A stretch of DNA of 64,000 nucleotides from an uncultured Chryseobacterium sp. (GCA_913778505.1 CAJYWD010000047.1:1-64000), one strand, 5' to 3'; counted from the stretch's first letter, positions 1 through 8,335 are shown. The notes: a model not told the origin generated them from the letters alone. Numbers and translations: made by a program.

Positions 1-235
1 TATCGTCTTTTGTTTTTAAAACAACAGCTTTTTCTTTATTATCCTTTGCATTTTCAATCCTTCTTTCGAGTTCCGCTACGTTTTCCGGATTATCAAAATA
101 TGGGTCATTGCTTGGACTCAGGCTTTCCGATTTTTCTTCTTTCAACACAAATTGTGCATCCAAAGCTTTCAGCACTTTTTTAAGCAATGATGCTTCTTTT
201 CGGTTTCGAGGATGTATGATAATTGATGCTTCCAT
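1..235 (-). CDS. Antitoxin-like small protein (partial, 3' end outside window)
   Basis: Not in the ORF track because it runs off the left edge. Reading the minus strand from ATG at 235 gives an open frame of 78 codons (MEASIIIHPRN..., ending ...VVLKTKDD) with no stop before base 1. The short basic start, a charged middle and the PENVAELERRIENAK helix resemble small Bacteroidetes antitoxins that sit before a RelE/YafQ-type toxin. The expected toxin would lie outside the window, so this role is an inference. Only a few residues are probably missing. Confidence 0.55.
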   Translation of the reverse strand, partial: MEASIIIHPRNRKEASLLKKVLKALDAQFVLKEEKSESLSPSNDPYFDNPENVAELERRIENAKDNKEKAVVLKTKDD

Positions 236-317
236 CGTTTTTTAGTATTATTAAATCTTTACGAATTTACGATTTTTAATTTTTGTTTAAAACATCATGA
301 TCAATCATCATTGATGA

Positions 318-1019
318 TTAAACCGTATAACTCTGGAAAGCTTCTTCCAGACTTGCAAATTTGCCTTTGAATTCGGAAATCGGAGAATCCTGAATGATAT
401 TTCCTTGGTGAATTAAAATAACTCTGGAGCAAAGCGCTTCCACTTCCTGCATAATGTGCGTGGAGAGAATCACGGTTTTTTCTTTCCCGATTTCTTTGAT
501 AACGTTTCTGATTTCCACAATTTGATTTGGGTCGAGTCCGTTGGTTGGTTCGTCTAGAATCAATAGATCAGGTTCGTGAAGAATGGCTTGCGCTAATCCG
601 ACACGTTGCTTGTAACCTTTGGAAAGTTGACCGATTTTCTTAGATTTTTCCGGCGTAATGCCCACCAAATCTATCACCTGCTCTACTCTTTCTTTTTTGA
701 TGTTATGAAGATTTGCGACAAATTGCAGATATTCCTTCACAAACATCTCGTTGTAAAGCGGATTGTTCTCCGGGAGGAAACCTACTTTTCGTTTCGCACT
801 GAGCGAAGTCGAACTGTCCGAGATATTTTTTCCGTCTAGGAGAATTTCGCCTTCATCGATTTTCAGAACGCCAGTGATGGATTTCATCAGCGTGGATTTT
901 CCGGCACCGTTCGGGCCAAGGAGACCAATGATTTCGTTATTGGCAATCGTTATGTTGATATCATTGAGCGCAATTTGCTCTCCGAATTTTTTGGTAAGTC
1001 CTGAAATTTTTAAAGACAT
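318..1019 (-). CDS. ABC transporter ATP-binding protein, GldA-like
   Basis: Cytoplasmic ATPase subunit of an ABC exporter-type system. Visible motifs are Walker A GPNGAGKST (residues about 35-43), the signature LSKGYKQRVG (about 133), Walker B LLILDEPTNGLD (about 155) and the H-loop STHIMQEV. The sequence resembles GldA, the ATPase of the flavobacterial gliding-motility transporter, but at 233 residues it lacks the C-terminal extension of full-length GldA (about 300 residues), and no membrane partner is adjacent. Between the first beta-strands and the KVGFLPENNPLY motif it carries SSTSLS, encoded by a sequence that looks like a dispersed palindromic repeat. A drug- or lipid-export ATPase is the alternative. 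Confidence 0.85.
   Translation of the reverse strand: MSLKISGLTKKFGEQIALNDINITIANNEIIGLLGPNGAGKSTLMKSITGVLKIDEGEILLDGKNISDSSTSLSAKRKVGFLPENNPLYNEMFVKEYLQFVANLHNIKKERVEQVIDLVGITPEKSKKIGQLSKGYKQRVGLAQAILHEPDLLILDEPTNGLDPNQIVEIRNVIKEIGKEKTVILSTHIMQEVEALCSRVILIHQGNIIQDSPISEFKGKFASLEEAFQSYTV
794..818. repeat. Palindromic repeat-like motif inside the GldA-like gene
   Basis: On the plus strand the coding region contains CACTGAGCGAAGTCGAAC, a near-palindromic word (reverse strand GTTCGACTTCGCTCAGTG) that I associate with dispersed intergenic repeats in flavobacteria. Here it is read in frame as SSTSLS within the ATPase. No second copy was noticed in this window, so the repeat identity rests on recall. 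Confidence 0.45.
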
Positions 1020-1069
1020 TTTTGTTCTTTTATTGTTACAAAAATAGGAAAATTGATTGGTTTTATTTT

Positions 1070-1531
1070 AACGCAAAGAGAAACAAAAAAAATATTAAAA
1101 AAGAGGAAATTATTGTAATTTTTTTGAACGCAAAGTCCACAAAGTTTTTTTGAATATTATTGAAAATATTTTAAGGCTCGCAGAGACGTAAACTTATCAA
1201 AGAAATAAAGGAAATTATTGTTTTTTTTTGAACGCAAAGTCCACAAAGTTTTTTTGGAAATTATTGAAAATATTTTAAGGCTCGCAAAGACGTAAACTCA
1301 TCAAAGAACTAGAGGAAATTATTGTATTTTTTTTTTGAACGCAAAGTCTGCAAAATTTTTTTTGGAAATTATTGAAAATATTTTAAGGTTCGCAGAGACG
1401 TAAACTCAGCATAGAAATAGAGGAAATTATTGTATTTTCTTTGAACGCAAAGTCCGCAAAATTTTTTTTTGAAAATTATTGAAAATATTTTAAGGCTCGC
1501 AAAGACGTAAAACTTAGCAAAGAATATTGTG
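1070..1531. repeat. Tandem array of ~105-bp units
   Basis: Four full units plus a partial leading one. Units start with GAACGCAAAGTCC at about 1126, 1230, 1337 and 1443 (periods 104, 107, 106). Each contains a poly-T run, GAAAATATTTTAAGG, then TCGCARAGACGTAAAC and GAGGAAATTATTG. Units differ by scattered substitutions and poly-T length. The array fills the spacer between the 5' ends of the ABC ATPase and the sigma factor. It has no unique spacers and no credible reading frame. Confidence 0.9.
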
Positions 1532-1583
1532 TTAATTTTTATCAAATAACAAAACATGGATTGAAGGATAATTGTTCAATCCT

Positions 1584-1680
1584 GGCGAAGCGCGCCCCGA
1601 CTTGAACGTAGCTCATTTTTTGTGGCTGGAAAAGCGAAGGCAAAAAATAGCGAGAGTGGAAGGCGGAAAAGGCGCCCAAA
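1584..1680 (+). repeat. Dispersed hairpin element, copy A
   Basis: Left arm GCGCGCCCCGACTTGAACG, a central CATTTTTTG/CAAAAAAT pairing, and right arm GAGTGGAAGGCGGAAAAGGCGCCC. It belongs to the seven-member family described in the findings and is most like copy G. It lies between two divergent genes, upstream of the ECF sigma factor, so it is not placed as a simple terminator. Confidence 0.75.
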
Positions 1681-1750
1681 TCAATGCATCAATTATTTTC
1701 TGTAACAAATTTCATTTATCATTACTAACCGGATAGAGTTAACACAGAAA

Positions 1751-2248
1751 ATGCAGTCATCTGAGCAAGAATTTTTAGCGAAAATCGAAATGCACAAAGG
1801 AATCATCTTCAAGATTTCCAAGATGTATATGGATAATCGGGATGACCAGAATGACCTTTTTCAGGAAATTGTTTATCAGGTTTGGAAATCGTTTTCGAGT
1901 TTTGAAGGGAAGTCGGAATTTTCGACCTGGCTTTACAGAATTGCGCTGAACACTGCGATTATTTTCCTGAAATCTGAGAAACGACGCAGCTTCATCCAGA
2001 ACGATGATGTCTCGCTCTATAAAATCAAAGAGGAAGAATACAATCTGGAAGACGAACAAAATCTGAAACGGATGTACGAATGTATCCAGAAACTTAACCC
2101 AATTGACAAAGCTTTGATCTTCTATTATCTGGAGGATTTTTCGGGAAAAGAAATGGCAGAGCAAATGGGAATCTCGGAAGGCAATGCCCGCGTAAAACTG
2201 AATCGTGCAAAGGAAAAACTAAAGCAATTCATTCAGGATACAAGGTAA
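1751..2248 (+). CDS. ECF-type RNA polymerase sigma factor
   Basis: A 165-residue sigma-70 family factor of the extracytoplasmic-function type, which directs RNA polymerase to a small regulon. Region 2 is visible as DLFQEIVYQVWKSF followed by FSTWLYRIALNTA, and region 4 as FSGKEMAEQMGISEGNARVKLNRAKEKL, a helix-turn-helix. Regions 1 and 3 are absent, as expected for ECF factors. The next gene on the same strand, 80 bp away, encodes a membrane protein that is the natural candidate for its partner. The signal sensed cannot be told from sequence. Confidence 0.92.
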   Translation: MQSSEQEFLAKIEMHKGIIFKISKMYMDNRDDQNDLFQEIVYQVWKSFSSFEGKSEFSTWLYRIALNTAIIFLKSEKRRSFIQNDDVSLYKIKEEEYNLEDEQNLKRMYECIQKLNPIDKALIFYYLEDFSGKEMAEQMGISEGNARVKLNRAKEKLKQFIQDTR

Positions 2249-2290
2249 AAGGTGGAAGAAATGAGTCAAAACTCAGCTCAAACTGACAAA

Positions 2291-2325
2291 CATCAACTAT
2301 CAACTATCAACTATCAACTATCAAA
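2291..2325. repeat. Heptanucleotide tandem repeat (TATCAAC)n
   Basis: About five consecutive 7-bp units (ATCAACT...) lie in the spacer between the sigma-factor gene and its membrane partner, ending just before the ATG at 2329. Confidence 0.9.
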
Positions 2326-2328
2326 GAT

Positions 2329-2925
2329 ATGGACTTAGATAATCTTAAATCACTTTGGAATAAAGAAGATGTTTCCGAAACACCGGAAATCTCTACGGAA
2401 AGACAAAAAGAAATACATCTGCCTCTGGAAAAAATCAGGAAAAATATGCGAAATGAATTTTGGCCAACTGCTATTTTGCTGCCAATCATTCTAATCCTTA
2501 TCTGGTTTTTCCAAATTCCTTTTCGTTTTAAGCTTTACATCGAAGTTTTGGTGGCTTCTATGGCGCTGGTAACTGCATTTTTCTTTAGCAAGTTTTTTAA
2601 ACTATACAAAGAAATCAGCAATCCGACTTTAGGAACTTTTGATTCACTTAAAGATTTGCTTCATCAGTTTGAATTGAATAAACAATATTATTTATCATTT
2701 TATCTGAGTTTTGTCCCGTTTTTCGTTTGTGAAATAGTGATTATAACCGAATCTATTCCTTACACTCATCAATATACAGATGGACTTTTGGCTTTGAAAT
2801 TCATTTTATCTATTTTGTTTGGATTGTTTGCACTTTATTTTTTTGGACTCTGGTGGTTCAAACATTTTTATGGGAAGTATATCGACAGGATCAAGCGTCT
2901 GGTGGAGGAAATGAAACTTCAATAA
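2329..2925 (+). CDS. Membrane protein paired with the ECF sigma factor
   Basis: A 198-residue protein with a soluble N-terminus (MDLDNLKSLWNKED, charged to about residue 45) followed by about four hydrophobic segments (near 47-62, 68-86, 122-140 and 160-180) and a basic tail. The layout of cytoplasmic head then helices, directly behind an ECF sigma gene, suggests an anti-sigma-like or accessory role. No zinc-binding anti-sigma motif (HxxxCxxC) is visible, so this is a positional inference only. Confidence 0.7.
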   Translation: MDLDNLKSLWNKEDVSETPEISTERQKEIHLPLEKIRKNMRNEFWPTAILLPIILILIWFFQIPFRFKLYIEVLVASMALVTAFFFSKFFKLYKEISNPTLGTFDSLKDLLHQFELNKQYYLSFYLSFVPFFVCEIVIITESIPYTHQYTDGLLALKFILSILFGLFALYFFGLWWFKHFYGKYIDRIKRLVEEMKLQ

Positions 2926-2940
2926 AATTGATTCATTCCA

Positions 2941-2982
2941 AAAAAGCCTGTTAAACCCGATTCTGCTCGCTGGGCTTTTTTA
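2941..2982 (+). terminator. Rho-independent terminator
   Basis: AAAAAAGCC and GGCTTTTTT arms flank a loop with a small inner CCCG/CGCTGGG pairing. It closes the sigma factor-membrane protein unit just before ruvX. Confidence 0.7.
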
Positions 2983-3006
2983 ATTTCCATAAGCTGAAAA
3001 TTTTTG

Positions 3007-3014
3007 TAAATTTG
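3007..3014 (+). promoter_or_regulatory. -7 box (TAAATTTG) before ruvX
   Basis: Matches the Bacteroidetes -7 consensus TAnnTTTG and ends 7 bp before the ruvX ATG. No clear -33 element is seen. The predicted leader would be very short. Confidence 0.45.
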
Positions 3015-3021
3015 CCAACTT

Positions 3022-3435
3022 ATGGGACAAATTCTGGCCATCGACTATGGAAAAGCAAGAACGGGCATTGCTGCAACAGATGATCTGCAAATCATCGCCA
3101 GCGGACTGACGACAGTGGAAACGCCGAAGCTTGTAGATTTTCTGAAAACATATTTTTCCGAAAATCAGGTAAACGAGATCGTCATCGGACTTCCCACCGA
3201 TCTAAAGGGAAATATGTCCGACATCGAGACAGATATTCAGAAATTTATTTCGGTTTTCGAAACAGAATTTCCCGGAAAAAAAGTCAATCGCCTGGATGAA
3301 CGTTTTACCTCCAAGATGGCTTCGTTTTTCATCAGCCAAAGTGGAAAAAACAAGAAACAAAGGCAGGAAAAAGGTTTGATTGACAAAGTGAGTGCGACGA
3401 TATTGTTGCAGAATTTTTTAGACCAGAAAAGATGA
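3022..3435 (+). CDS. ruvX: Holliday junction resolvase-like protein RuvX (YqgF)
   Basis: At 137 residues it has the usual length for the YqgF/RuvX family, an RNase H-fold nuclease linked to pre-16S rRNA 5' processing and possibly Holliday-junction resolution. The first catalytic aspartate is in ILAIDYGKARTG, followed by VIGLPTDLKGNMSD and the conserved DERFTSKMA; a third acidic position sits in LIDKVSATILLQ. Its stop overlaps the start of def by 4 bp, so the two genes are translationally coupled. Confidence 0.93.
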   Translation: MGQILAIDYGKARTGIAATDDLQIIASGLTTVETPKLVDFLKTYFSENQVNEIVIGLPTDLKGNMSDIETDIQKFISVFETEFPGKKVNRLDERFTSKMASFFISQSGKNKKQRQEKGLIDKVSATILLQNFLDQKR

Positions 3436-4004
3436 TTTTACCAATTAGAGCATTCGGAGATTCCGTTTTAAGAAAAAAAGCACACGATATCGACAAAGAT
3501 TATCCGGAACTTCAGACATTGATTGACAATATGTTCGAAACCATGTATGGCGCCAACGGCATCGGTCTTGCTGCGCCTCAGATTGGTCTGGACATTCGTC
3601 TTTTTGTGGTAGATGTTTCTCCTCTTGCCGAAGATGAAGATTACGAAGATATCGCCGATAAGCTGAAAGACTTCAAAAAAGTGTTTATCAACGCGCAGAT
3701 CCTGGAAGAATCCGGCGAAGAGTGGAAATTCAACGAAGGATGTCTCAGCATCCCGGAAGTCAGGGAAGATGTGAAGCGTAAATCGACCATTAAAATAGAA
3801 TATTACGACAGAAATTTCGTTAAACATACCGATACATTTTCTGACATCCGCGCCAGAGTGATTCAACATGAATATGACCACATCGAAGGCATCCTATTCA
3901 CAGACCATCTGAGTGCTCTGAAGAAAAAAATCGTGAAAGGAAAACTTCAGAAAATTGCCAATGGCGATGTGAATGTCAGTTATAAAATGAGGTTTCCGAA
4001 ATAG
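3432..4004 (+). CDS. def: Peptide deformylase
   Basis: Removes the formyl group from the N-terminal methionine of new proteins. All three family motifs are present: GIGLAAPQIG (about residue 43), EGCLS (about 100, supplying the metal-binding Cys) and HEYDH (about 143, the two metal-binding His and catalytic Glu). The 190-residue length fits a type 1 enzyme with a basic C-terminal tail. It starts inside the ruvX stop codon region. Confidence 0.97.
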   Translation: MILPIRAFGDSVLRKKAHDIDKDYPELQTLIDNMFETMYGANGIGLAAPQIGLDIRLFVVDVSPLAEDEDYEDIADKLKDFKKVFINAQILEESGEEWKFNEGCLSIPEVREDVKRKSTIKIEYYDRNFVKHTDTFSDIRARVIQHEYDHIEGILFTDHLSALKKKIVKGKLQKIANGDVNVSYKMRFPK

Positions 4005-4115
4005 AAAATTGTAAAAAGTAAAATGTATAAATGTAGAAAGTATTAATGTATTATAAAACCGACTTTTTACATTTGACAACCGATAAATAAAAAAAATACT
4101 AAAGAAAATATTAAA

Positions 4116-4718
4116 ATGCAGTTAGAAAAAATTATTTCAATCTCCGGAAAACCGGGACTTTTCAAATTGGTTTCTCAGCTTAAGAACGGATTTATCGTTG
4201 AGGATATCAGCACTAAGAAAAAAGCGAGCATCTCCAACTCCAGCCAGGTCAGTCTTTTGGACAACATCGCAATGTTCACATTTGATAAAGAAGTTCCTCT
4301 TTTCGAAGTTTTCGAGAATATTGCAAAAAAATACGACTACAAGCAGACGATTAGCCACAAATCTTCCAGCGAAGAACTGAGAACTTTTATGTCAGAATCT
4401 CTTCCAAACTATGATGTGGAAAGAGTTTATGAATCTGACATCAAAAAACTGGCTCAGTGGTACAACTTACTTCAGAAAGCAGGTTACATCACACCGGAAA
4501 GTTTTGTGAAGCCGGAAGCGCCTGCTGTAGAAGTGGCTGAGACACCAAAAGCTGAAGATAAATCTGAAGAAAAAGCTGAAAAAGCAGAGAAAAAACCAGC
4601 CGCTAAAAAAGCGCCAGCCAAAAAAACGGCTGAAAAAACGGAAGATGCTAAAGCAGAAAAGCCTGCTGCTAAGAAGCCTGCTGCCAAAAAAGCGACTAAG
4701 AAAGAAGACAAAGAATAA
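4116..4718 (+). CDS. DUF5606 family protein with Ala/Lys-rich tail
   Basis: A 200-residue protein. The first about 130 residues (MQLEKIISISGKPGLF..., ending near LQKAGYI) match a conserved Bacteroidetes domain I recognise as DUF5606. The last about 70 residues are almost wholly Ala, Lys, Glu and Pro (PAAKKAPAKK type repeats), low complexity and resembling histone H1 or nucleoid-associated tails. Nucleic-acid binding is plausible but not shown. An unknown function is the honest call. Confidence 0.8.
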   Translation: MQLEKIISISGKPGLFKLVSQLKNGFIVEDISTKKKASISNSSQVSLLDNIAMFTFDKEVPLFEVFENIAKKYDYKQTISHKSSSEELRTFMSESLPNYDVERVYESDIKKLAQWYNLLQKAGYITPESFVKPEAPAVEVAETPKAEDKSEEKAEKAEKKPAAKKAPAKKTAEKTEDAKAEKPAAKKPAAKKATKKEDKE

Positions 4719-4748
4719 TTTTTAACTAATAATTATAAATTATAAATG

Positions 4749-4780
4749 CTCTCTCAGAAATGTTTATTTTTGGGAGAGTT
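4749..4780 (+). terminator. Possible terminator after the DUF5606 gene
   Basis: CTCTCAGAAA...TTTTTGGGAGAG forms an interrupted stem followed by TTTTC. It precedes the BtuF-like gene by only a few bases, so read-through is likely. Confidence 0.4.
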
Positions 4781-4787
4781 TTCATTT

Positions 4788-5510
4788 ATGAGAGTTATTT
4801 CCCTGGTTCCTTCCATTACGGAAACGTTATTCGATTTGGGTTTAACGGCTGATGAGATTGTCGGCCGGACCAAATTCTGCATCCATCCGAAAGATCTGGT
4901 TGATAAAGTTGAAATCATTGGAGGAACGAAAAACCTTAACCTGGAGAAAATCAAATCTCTCAAACCCGACCTCATCATTGCCAACAAAGAGGAAAACGTG
5001 AAAGAGCAGGTGGAAGAACTAATGAAGGATTTTGAAGTCCTGCTAACCGATATCGAAACGCTGGAAGACAATGACGACCTGATTGAAGAGCTGGGACAAA
5101 TCTTTGGGAAAGAAGAAAAAGCGCAGTTTTTTAACCATCAGATCACAGAAATCTTTAACCTCCCAAAACCTGAAAGACCGCTGACAGTTGCATATCTCAT
5201 TTGGAAAAATCCTTATATGACCGTAGGTGGCGATACTTTCATTTCAAGGATTCTGCAACTACTGGGTTTTGAGAATTTATTTAAAGACCAGAAACGTTAT
5301 CCGGAAATTCAATTGGAAGATTTGAGAAAAGCCGATTTGATTTTCCTTTCGTCAGAGCCTTTTCCGTTTAAAGAACAACACATTGAAGAGATCCAAATGG
5401 TTTGTCAAAATCAGAAAATTTTGATTGTGGACGGCGAAGCTTTTTCCTGGTACGGAACACATCTTGCGAAGTGTGGGGAATATTATCGGGAGTTGATGGA
5501 AAACATTTAA
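4788..5510 (+). CDS. BtuF-like helical-backbone metal/cobalamin receptor
   Basis: A protein of about 240 residues of the ABC-type periplasmic receptor superfamily (cobalamin or iron-chelate type). The conserved start RVISLVPSITETLFDLGL, the GRTKFCIHP motif, KSLKPDLIIANKEE and the C-terminal GTHLAKCGEYYREL fit this family. No signal peptide or lipobox is visible, so it may act in the cytoplasm. I start at 4788 rather than the track's 4746: the upstream stretch is a hairpin (CTCTC...GAGAG), and family homology begins at MRVISL. Confidence 0.85.
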   Translation: MRVISLVPSITETLFDLGLTADEIVGRTKFCIHPKDLVDKVEIIGGTKNLNLEKIKSLKPDLIIANKEENVKEQVEELMKDFEVLLTDIETLEDNDDLIEELGQIFGKEEKAQFFNHQITEIFNLPKPERPLTVAYLIWKNPYMTVGGDTFISRILQLLGFENLFKDQKRYPEIQLEDLRKADLIFLSSEPFPFKEQHIEEIQMVCQNQKILIVDGEAFSWYGTHLAKCGEYYRELMENI

Positions 5511-5515
5511 TAACG

Positions 5516-5558
5516 ACAAAAGTCACAAAAGTTTAATAATATCTTTTGTGACTTTTGT
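5516..5558. terminator. Bidirectional terminator
   Basis: A perfect 16-bp inverted repeat, ACAAAAGTCACAAAAG and CTTTTGTGACTTTTGT, lies between the convergent BtuF-like and fRMsr genes. T-rich flanks follow on the plus strand. Confidence 0.85.
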
Positions 5559-5576
5559 GGTTTTAATATGACTTAA

Positions 5577-6023
5577 TTACAATATCTTCGCAACCTCGTC
5601 ACAAAGCCAGTTCAGCATTTCCTCGTCTTCTTTGGTGAATGGGTCGATTTTGTGACTGTCGATATCAATCTGCCCAATGTTTTCTCCATTTTTGAAAATC
5701 GGAACTACAATTTCTGCTTTGGTGTCGATAGAACAAGACAAATAATTGTCCTGAGCATTGACATCCGGAACCACAAAAGTCTCTCCGGAAACCGCGACCT
5801 GACCGCAAATTCCTTTCCCGAACGGAATAATCACGTGGTCTGTAACGGCACCAACATAAGGTCCCAAAACCAATTCGTCTTTGTCACCGTTTTTGAAATA
5901 GAAACCTGTCCAGTTATAGTATTCGATTTCCTTGTCCAAAACCTGGCAGATTTTCAGAAGTTTGACGTTGGTATCTTGCGGACTTTCCAGAATGGTGGAA
6001 AGTCTTTTTTTAAGTTCTATCAT
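5577..6023 (-). CDS. GAF-domain protein, free methionine-(R)-sulfoxide reductase type
   Basis: A single GAF domain of 148 residues. Conserved family features are WTGFYF, the cysteine in GKGICGQVA, LVVPDVNAQ-like DVNAQDNYLSC and EIVVPIFKNGENIGQIDIDS. The two retained cysteines (in GICG and YLSCS) match redox positions of the fRMsr family, which reduces free Met-R-sulfoxide in the cytoplasm. It lies 17 bp behind the conserved unknown gene upstream and is probably cotranscribed with it. Confidence 0.85.
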   Translation of the reverse strand: MIELKKRLSTILESPQDTNVKLLKICQVLDKEIEYYNWTGFYFKNGDKDELVLGPYVGAVTDHVIIPFGKGICGQVAVSGETFVVPDVNAQDNYLSCSIDTKAEIVVPIFKNGENIGQIDIDSHKIDPFTKEDEEMLNWLCDEVAKIL

Positions 6024-6040
6024 TTTTTTTATTATATTAT

Positions 6041-7468
6041 TTAATTGAGTCCGTCGAAAGTCAGTTCTTTGTAACCGAACATCTGGCGGTCTTTGATCAT
6101 CTCAGAAACACCTGCAGGCAATTCTTCTTCCCAGCCCAGTTCTTGTGTCACAATTTTTTTAAGAATCTCACGCGAATAGATTTCGAGGAATTTTGGGTTG
6201 AAGTTATCAATATCCACAATTCTTTTATTGAGTTTGAAATACTTATAAAGCTCCTTGAGGTTATCATTCACTTTAAGATTTTCCGAAGTCAGCAACTCGC
6301 CGGTTTCAGGATCTTTGTAAGGATATAGGTAAACGCGCATATCTTTCCGGAAAAACTTCCCGAAAGCTTCCAGAATGCCGCCCGGAAGATTCTTGTAATA
6401 TTCTTCGTCAAAGACATCCAACAGGTTGTTAACGCCCATGGCTACGCCGATATGCTGATTCGTAAACGTGGAAAAATAATCCACCAGACGGTAATATTCA
6501 GAAAAATTAGAAATCATTACCGTGTAGCCGAGCGTTCCCAGAATGTCTACTCTATCCAGGAAATCACGTTCGTTAATGTCACCGTCCGCACGCAGGTTGG
6601 AAATGGTAATTTCGAAAAGAATTTGCGTATTGCCACTATCGCAGGCGTTATCCTGATTGAACATTTTAAGTCCATTCTCGAACATATCAATATTGACGCG
6701 CGTTACCGGACGGAAACTTCCCCGTACGGCAAAAATATTTTTCTTGTAAAGAATATCGGCGGGCAACATATTATTACCCTCGGAGTTGAAAATCACCGCA
6801 TCCGTCATTCCCAGTTTCACAAGCTGAAGACTCATCAATCGGTTATCAACATATTGGAAAGCCGGCCCGCTGAAGTCAATCATATCAATCTCCAGCCTGT
6901 CCAGCGCGATGTCATCATAGAGTGATTCGATCAGGATTCTTGGATTATCGGTGTAAAAGTAAGCGCCGTAAATCAGATTGACACCCAGACTTCCTAAAGT
7001 TTCCTGCTGCAAAGTCGCATTGGTTTCCTTGAACTTAACGTGGATTACAATTTCATTATAGTCATCCTGCTCAGAAGCCTGAAACCGGATACCGACCCAG
7101 CCGTGACCTTTTGACGTTTTATCAAAATTAATGGTTGTAACGGTATTGGCATAAGAAAAGAATTTTTTGCCCGGATTTTTTTCTCTCGGAATCCGCTCTT
7201 CGATGAGTGACGTCTCGTAGCGGAGCATCTTCTTCAGGCGGTTCTGTGTGACGTAGCGGTTTTTCACCTCTTTCCCATAAATGGCATCGGAAAAATCCTT
7301 ATCATAAGCAGACATGGCCTTGGCAATCGTCTGGGAAGCTCCGCCGGCACGGAAGAAATGACGTACAGTTTCCTGTCCGGCGCCAATTTCTGCAAATGTT
7401 CCGTAGATGGATGAATCGAGATTAATCGCTAAAGCTTTCTGTTTTGGGGTAAGTTTTGGCTTTATCAC
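6041..7468 (-). CDS. Large conserved cytosolic protein of unknown function
   Basis: A 475-residue protein recognised as conserved in Bacteroidetes but without a function I can support. It opens with KALAINLDSSIYGTFAEIGAGQETVRHFF and contains GGASQTIAKAMSAYD, GHGWVGIRF and GVNLIYGAYFY. There is no signal peptide or membrane segment, no P-loop, and no obvious metal site. Glycine- and acid-rich motifs suggest an enzyme. It is divergent from the PhnP-like gene and upstream of the fRMsr gene. Confidence 0.75.
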   Translation of the reverse strand: MIKPKLTPKQKALAINLDSSIYGTFAEIGAGQETVRHFFRAGGASQTIAKAMSAYDKDFSDAIYGKEVKNRYVTQNRLKKMLRYETSLIEERIPREKNPGKKFFSYANTVTTINFDKTSKGHGWVGIRFQASEQDDYNEIVIHVKFKETNATLQQETLGSLGVNLIYGAYFYTDNPRILIESLYDDIALDRLEIDMIDFSGPAFQYVDNRLMSLQLVKLGMTDAVIFNSEGNNMLPADILYKKNIFAVRGSFRPVTRVNIDMFENGLKMFNQDNACDSGNTQILFEITISNLRADGDINERDFLDRVDILGTLGYTVMISNFSEYYRLVDYFSTFTNQHIGVAMGVNNLLDVFDEEYYKNLPGGILEAFGKFFRKDMRVYLYPYKDPETGELLTSENLKVNDNLKELYKYFKLNKRIVDIDNFNPKFLEIYSREILKKIVTQELGWEEELPAGVSEMIKDRQMFGYKELTFDGLN

Positions 7469-7519
7469 AAAGAATTAGATTTATTTTGTAAATTTACCAA
7501 AAACAGCCCAATTACGAAA

Positions 7520-8287
7520 ATGCTTTTAAAATTTTTAGGTACCGGAACCTCGCAGGGAATTCCCGTGATCGGCAGCCATCATCCTGTATGTCTGTCGGAT
7601 AATCCCAAAGATAAAAGGCTGAGAACATCTGCCATGGTTACCACAGATTCCGGAAAGAAAATCCTGATAGACTGCGGCCCGGACTTTCGGCAACAGATGC
7701 TGATGAATAAAGAGGAACAGGTAGACGCAGTCCTGATTACCCATGAGCACAATGACCATATCATCGGACTGGATGACCTGCGACCCTTGATCTTCAGGAA
7801 CAAAGCATCGATGCCGATTTTCTGCAACCGCCGTGTTGCCAATGAGATCAAAGCGCGCTTTCCTTACGCTTTCAGCCAGCAACGGTATCCTGGCGCCCCA
7901 AGTTTTGACTTGTTCGAAATTGAGAAAACATGGATTCTTTTAGATGAAGTCTCGGTGGAACCCATAGATATTATTCATTCAGAAATCAATATTCTGGGAT
8001 TCAAATTTAAAAATCTGGCCTACATTACCGATGCCAGCAAGATTGAAAATCAGGAAAAAGAAAAACTAAAGGATCTGGATGTTTTCATCATCAATTGTCT
8101 CAGAAAAACCGAACCTCATCATTCTCACCTTATTCTTCCGCAGGTTCTGGAGCTTGTGGATGAGCTAAAACCGAAAATCACTTACCTGATTCACATCAGC
8201 CATCATCTCGGATTTCATGACGAGGTAGAAACCGAACTTCCTGACAATGTTCATCTTGCTTATGACGGGCTTGAGATCGAATTTTAA
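7520..8287 (+). CDS. Metallo-beta-lactamase-fold phosphodiesterase, PhnP-like
   Basis: A 255-residue MBL-fold hydrolase. The zinc motif THEHNDH (about residue 74) is intact, with a downstream histidine in PHHSHL and the final ISHHLGFHDEVE. The N-terminus FLGTGTSQGIPVIGSHHPVC is typical of PhnP/cyclic-phosphate phosphodiesterases (phosphoribosyl 1,2-cyclic phosphate or similar). No phn genes lie nearby, so the natural substrate is uncertain. Confidence 0.88.
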   Translation: MLLKFLGTGTSQGIPVIGSHHPVCLSDNPKDKRLRTSAMVTTDSGKKILIDCGPDFRQQMLMNKEEQVDAVLITHEHNDHIIGLDDLRPLIFRNKASMPIFCNRRVANEIKARFPYAFSQQRYPGAPSFDLFEIEKTWILLDEVSVEPIDIIHSEINILGFKFKNLAYITDASKIENQEKEKLKDLDVFIINCLRKTEPHHSHLILPQVLELVDELKPKITYLIHISHHLGFHDEVETELPDNVHLAYDGLEIEF

Positions 8288-8335
8288 ATTTGAAAAAAAC
8301 TTCAAAAAAACTTTTACAGTAATGATTTTTTGAAT

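Noticed and set aside
1070-1531. Regular repeats that could be taken for a CRISPR array
   Set aside because: Period is about 105 bp and whole units repeat; there are no unique spacers of similar length and no cas genes in the window.
1369-1557. 62-aa minus-strand ORF
   Set aside because: It lies within the tandem array and its codons are just the repeat read in frame.
4484-4711. 75-aa minus-strand ORF opposite the DUF5606 tail
   Set aside because: An antisense shadow of a low-complexity Ala/Lys coding stretch.
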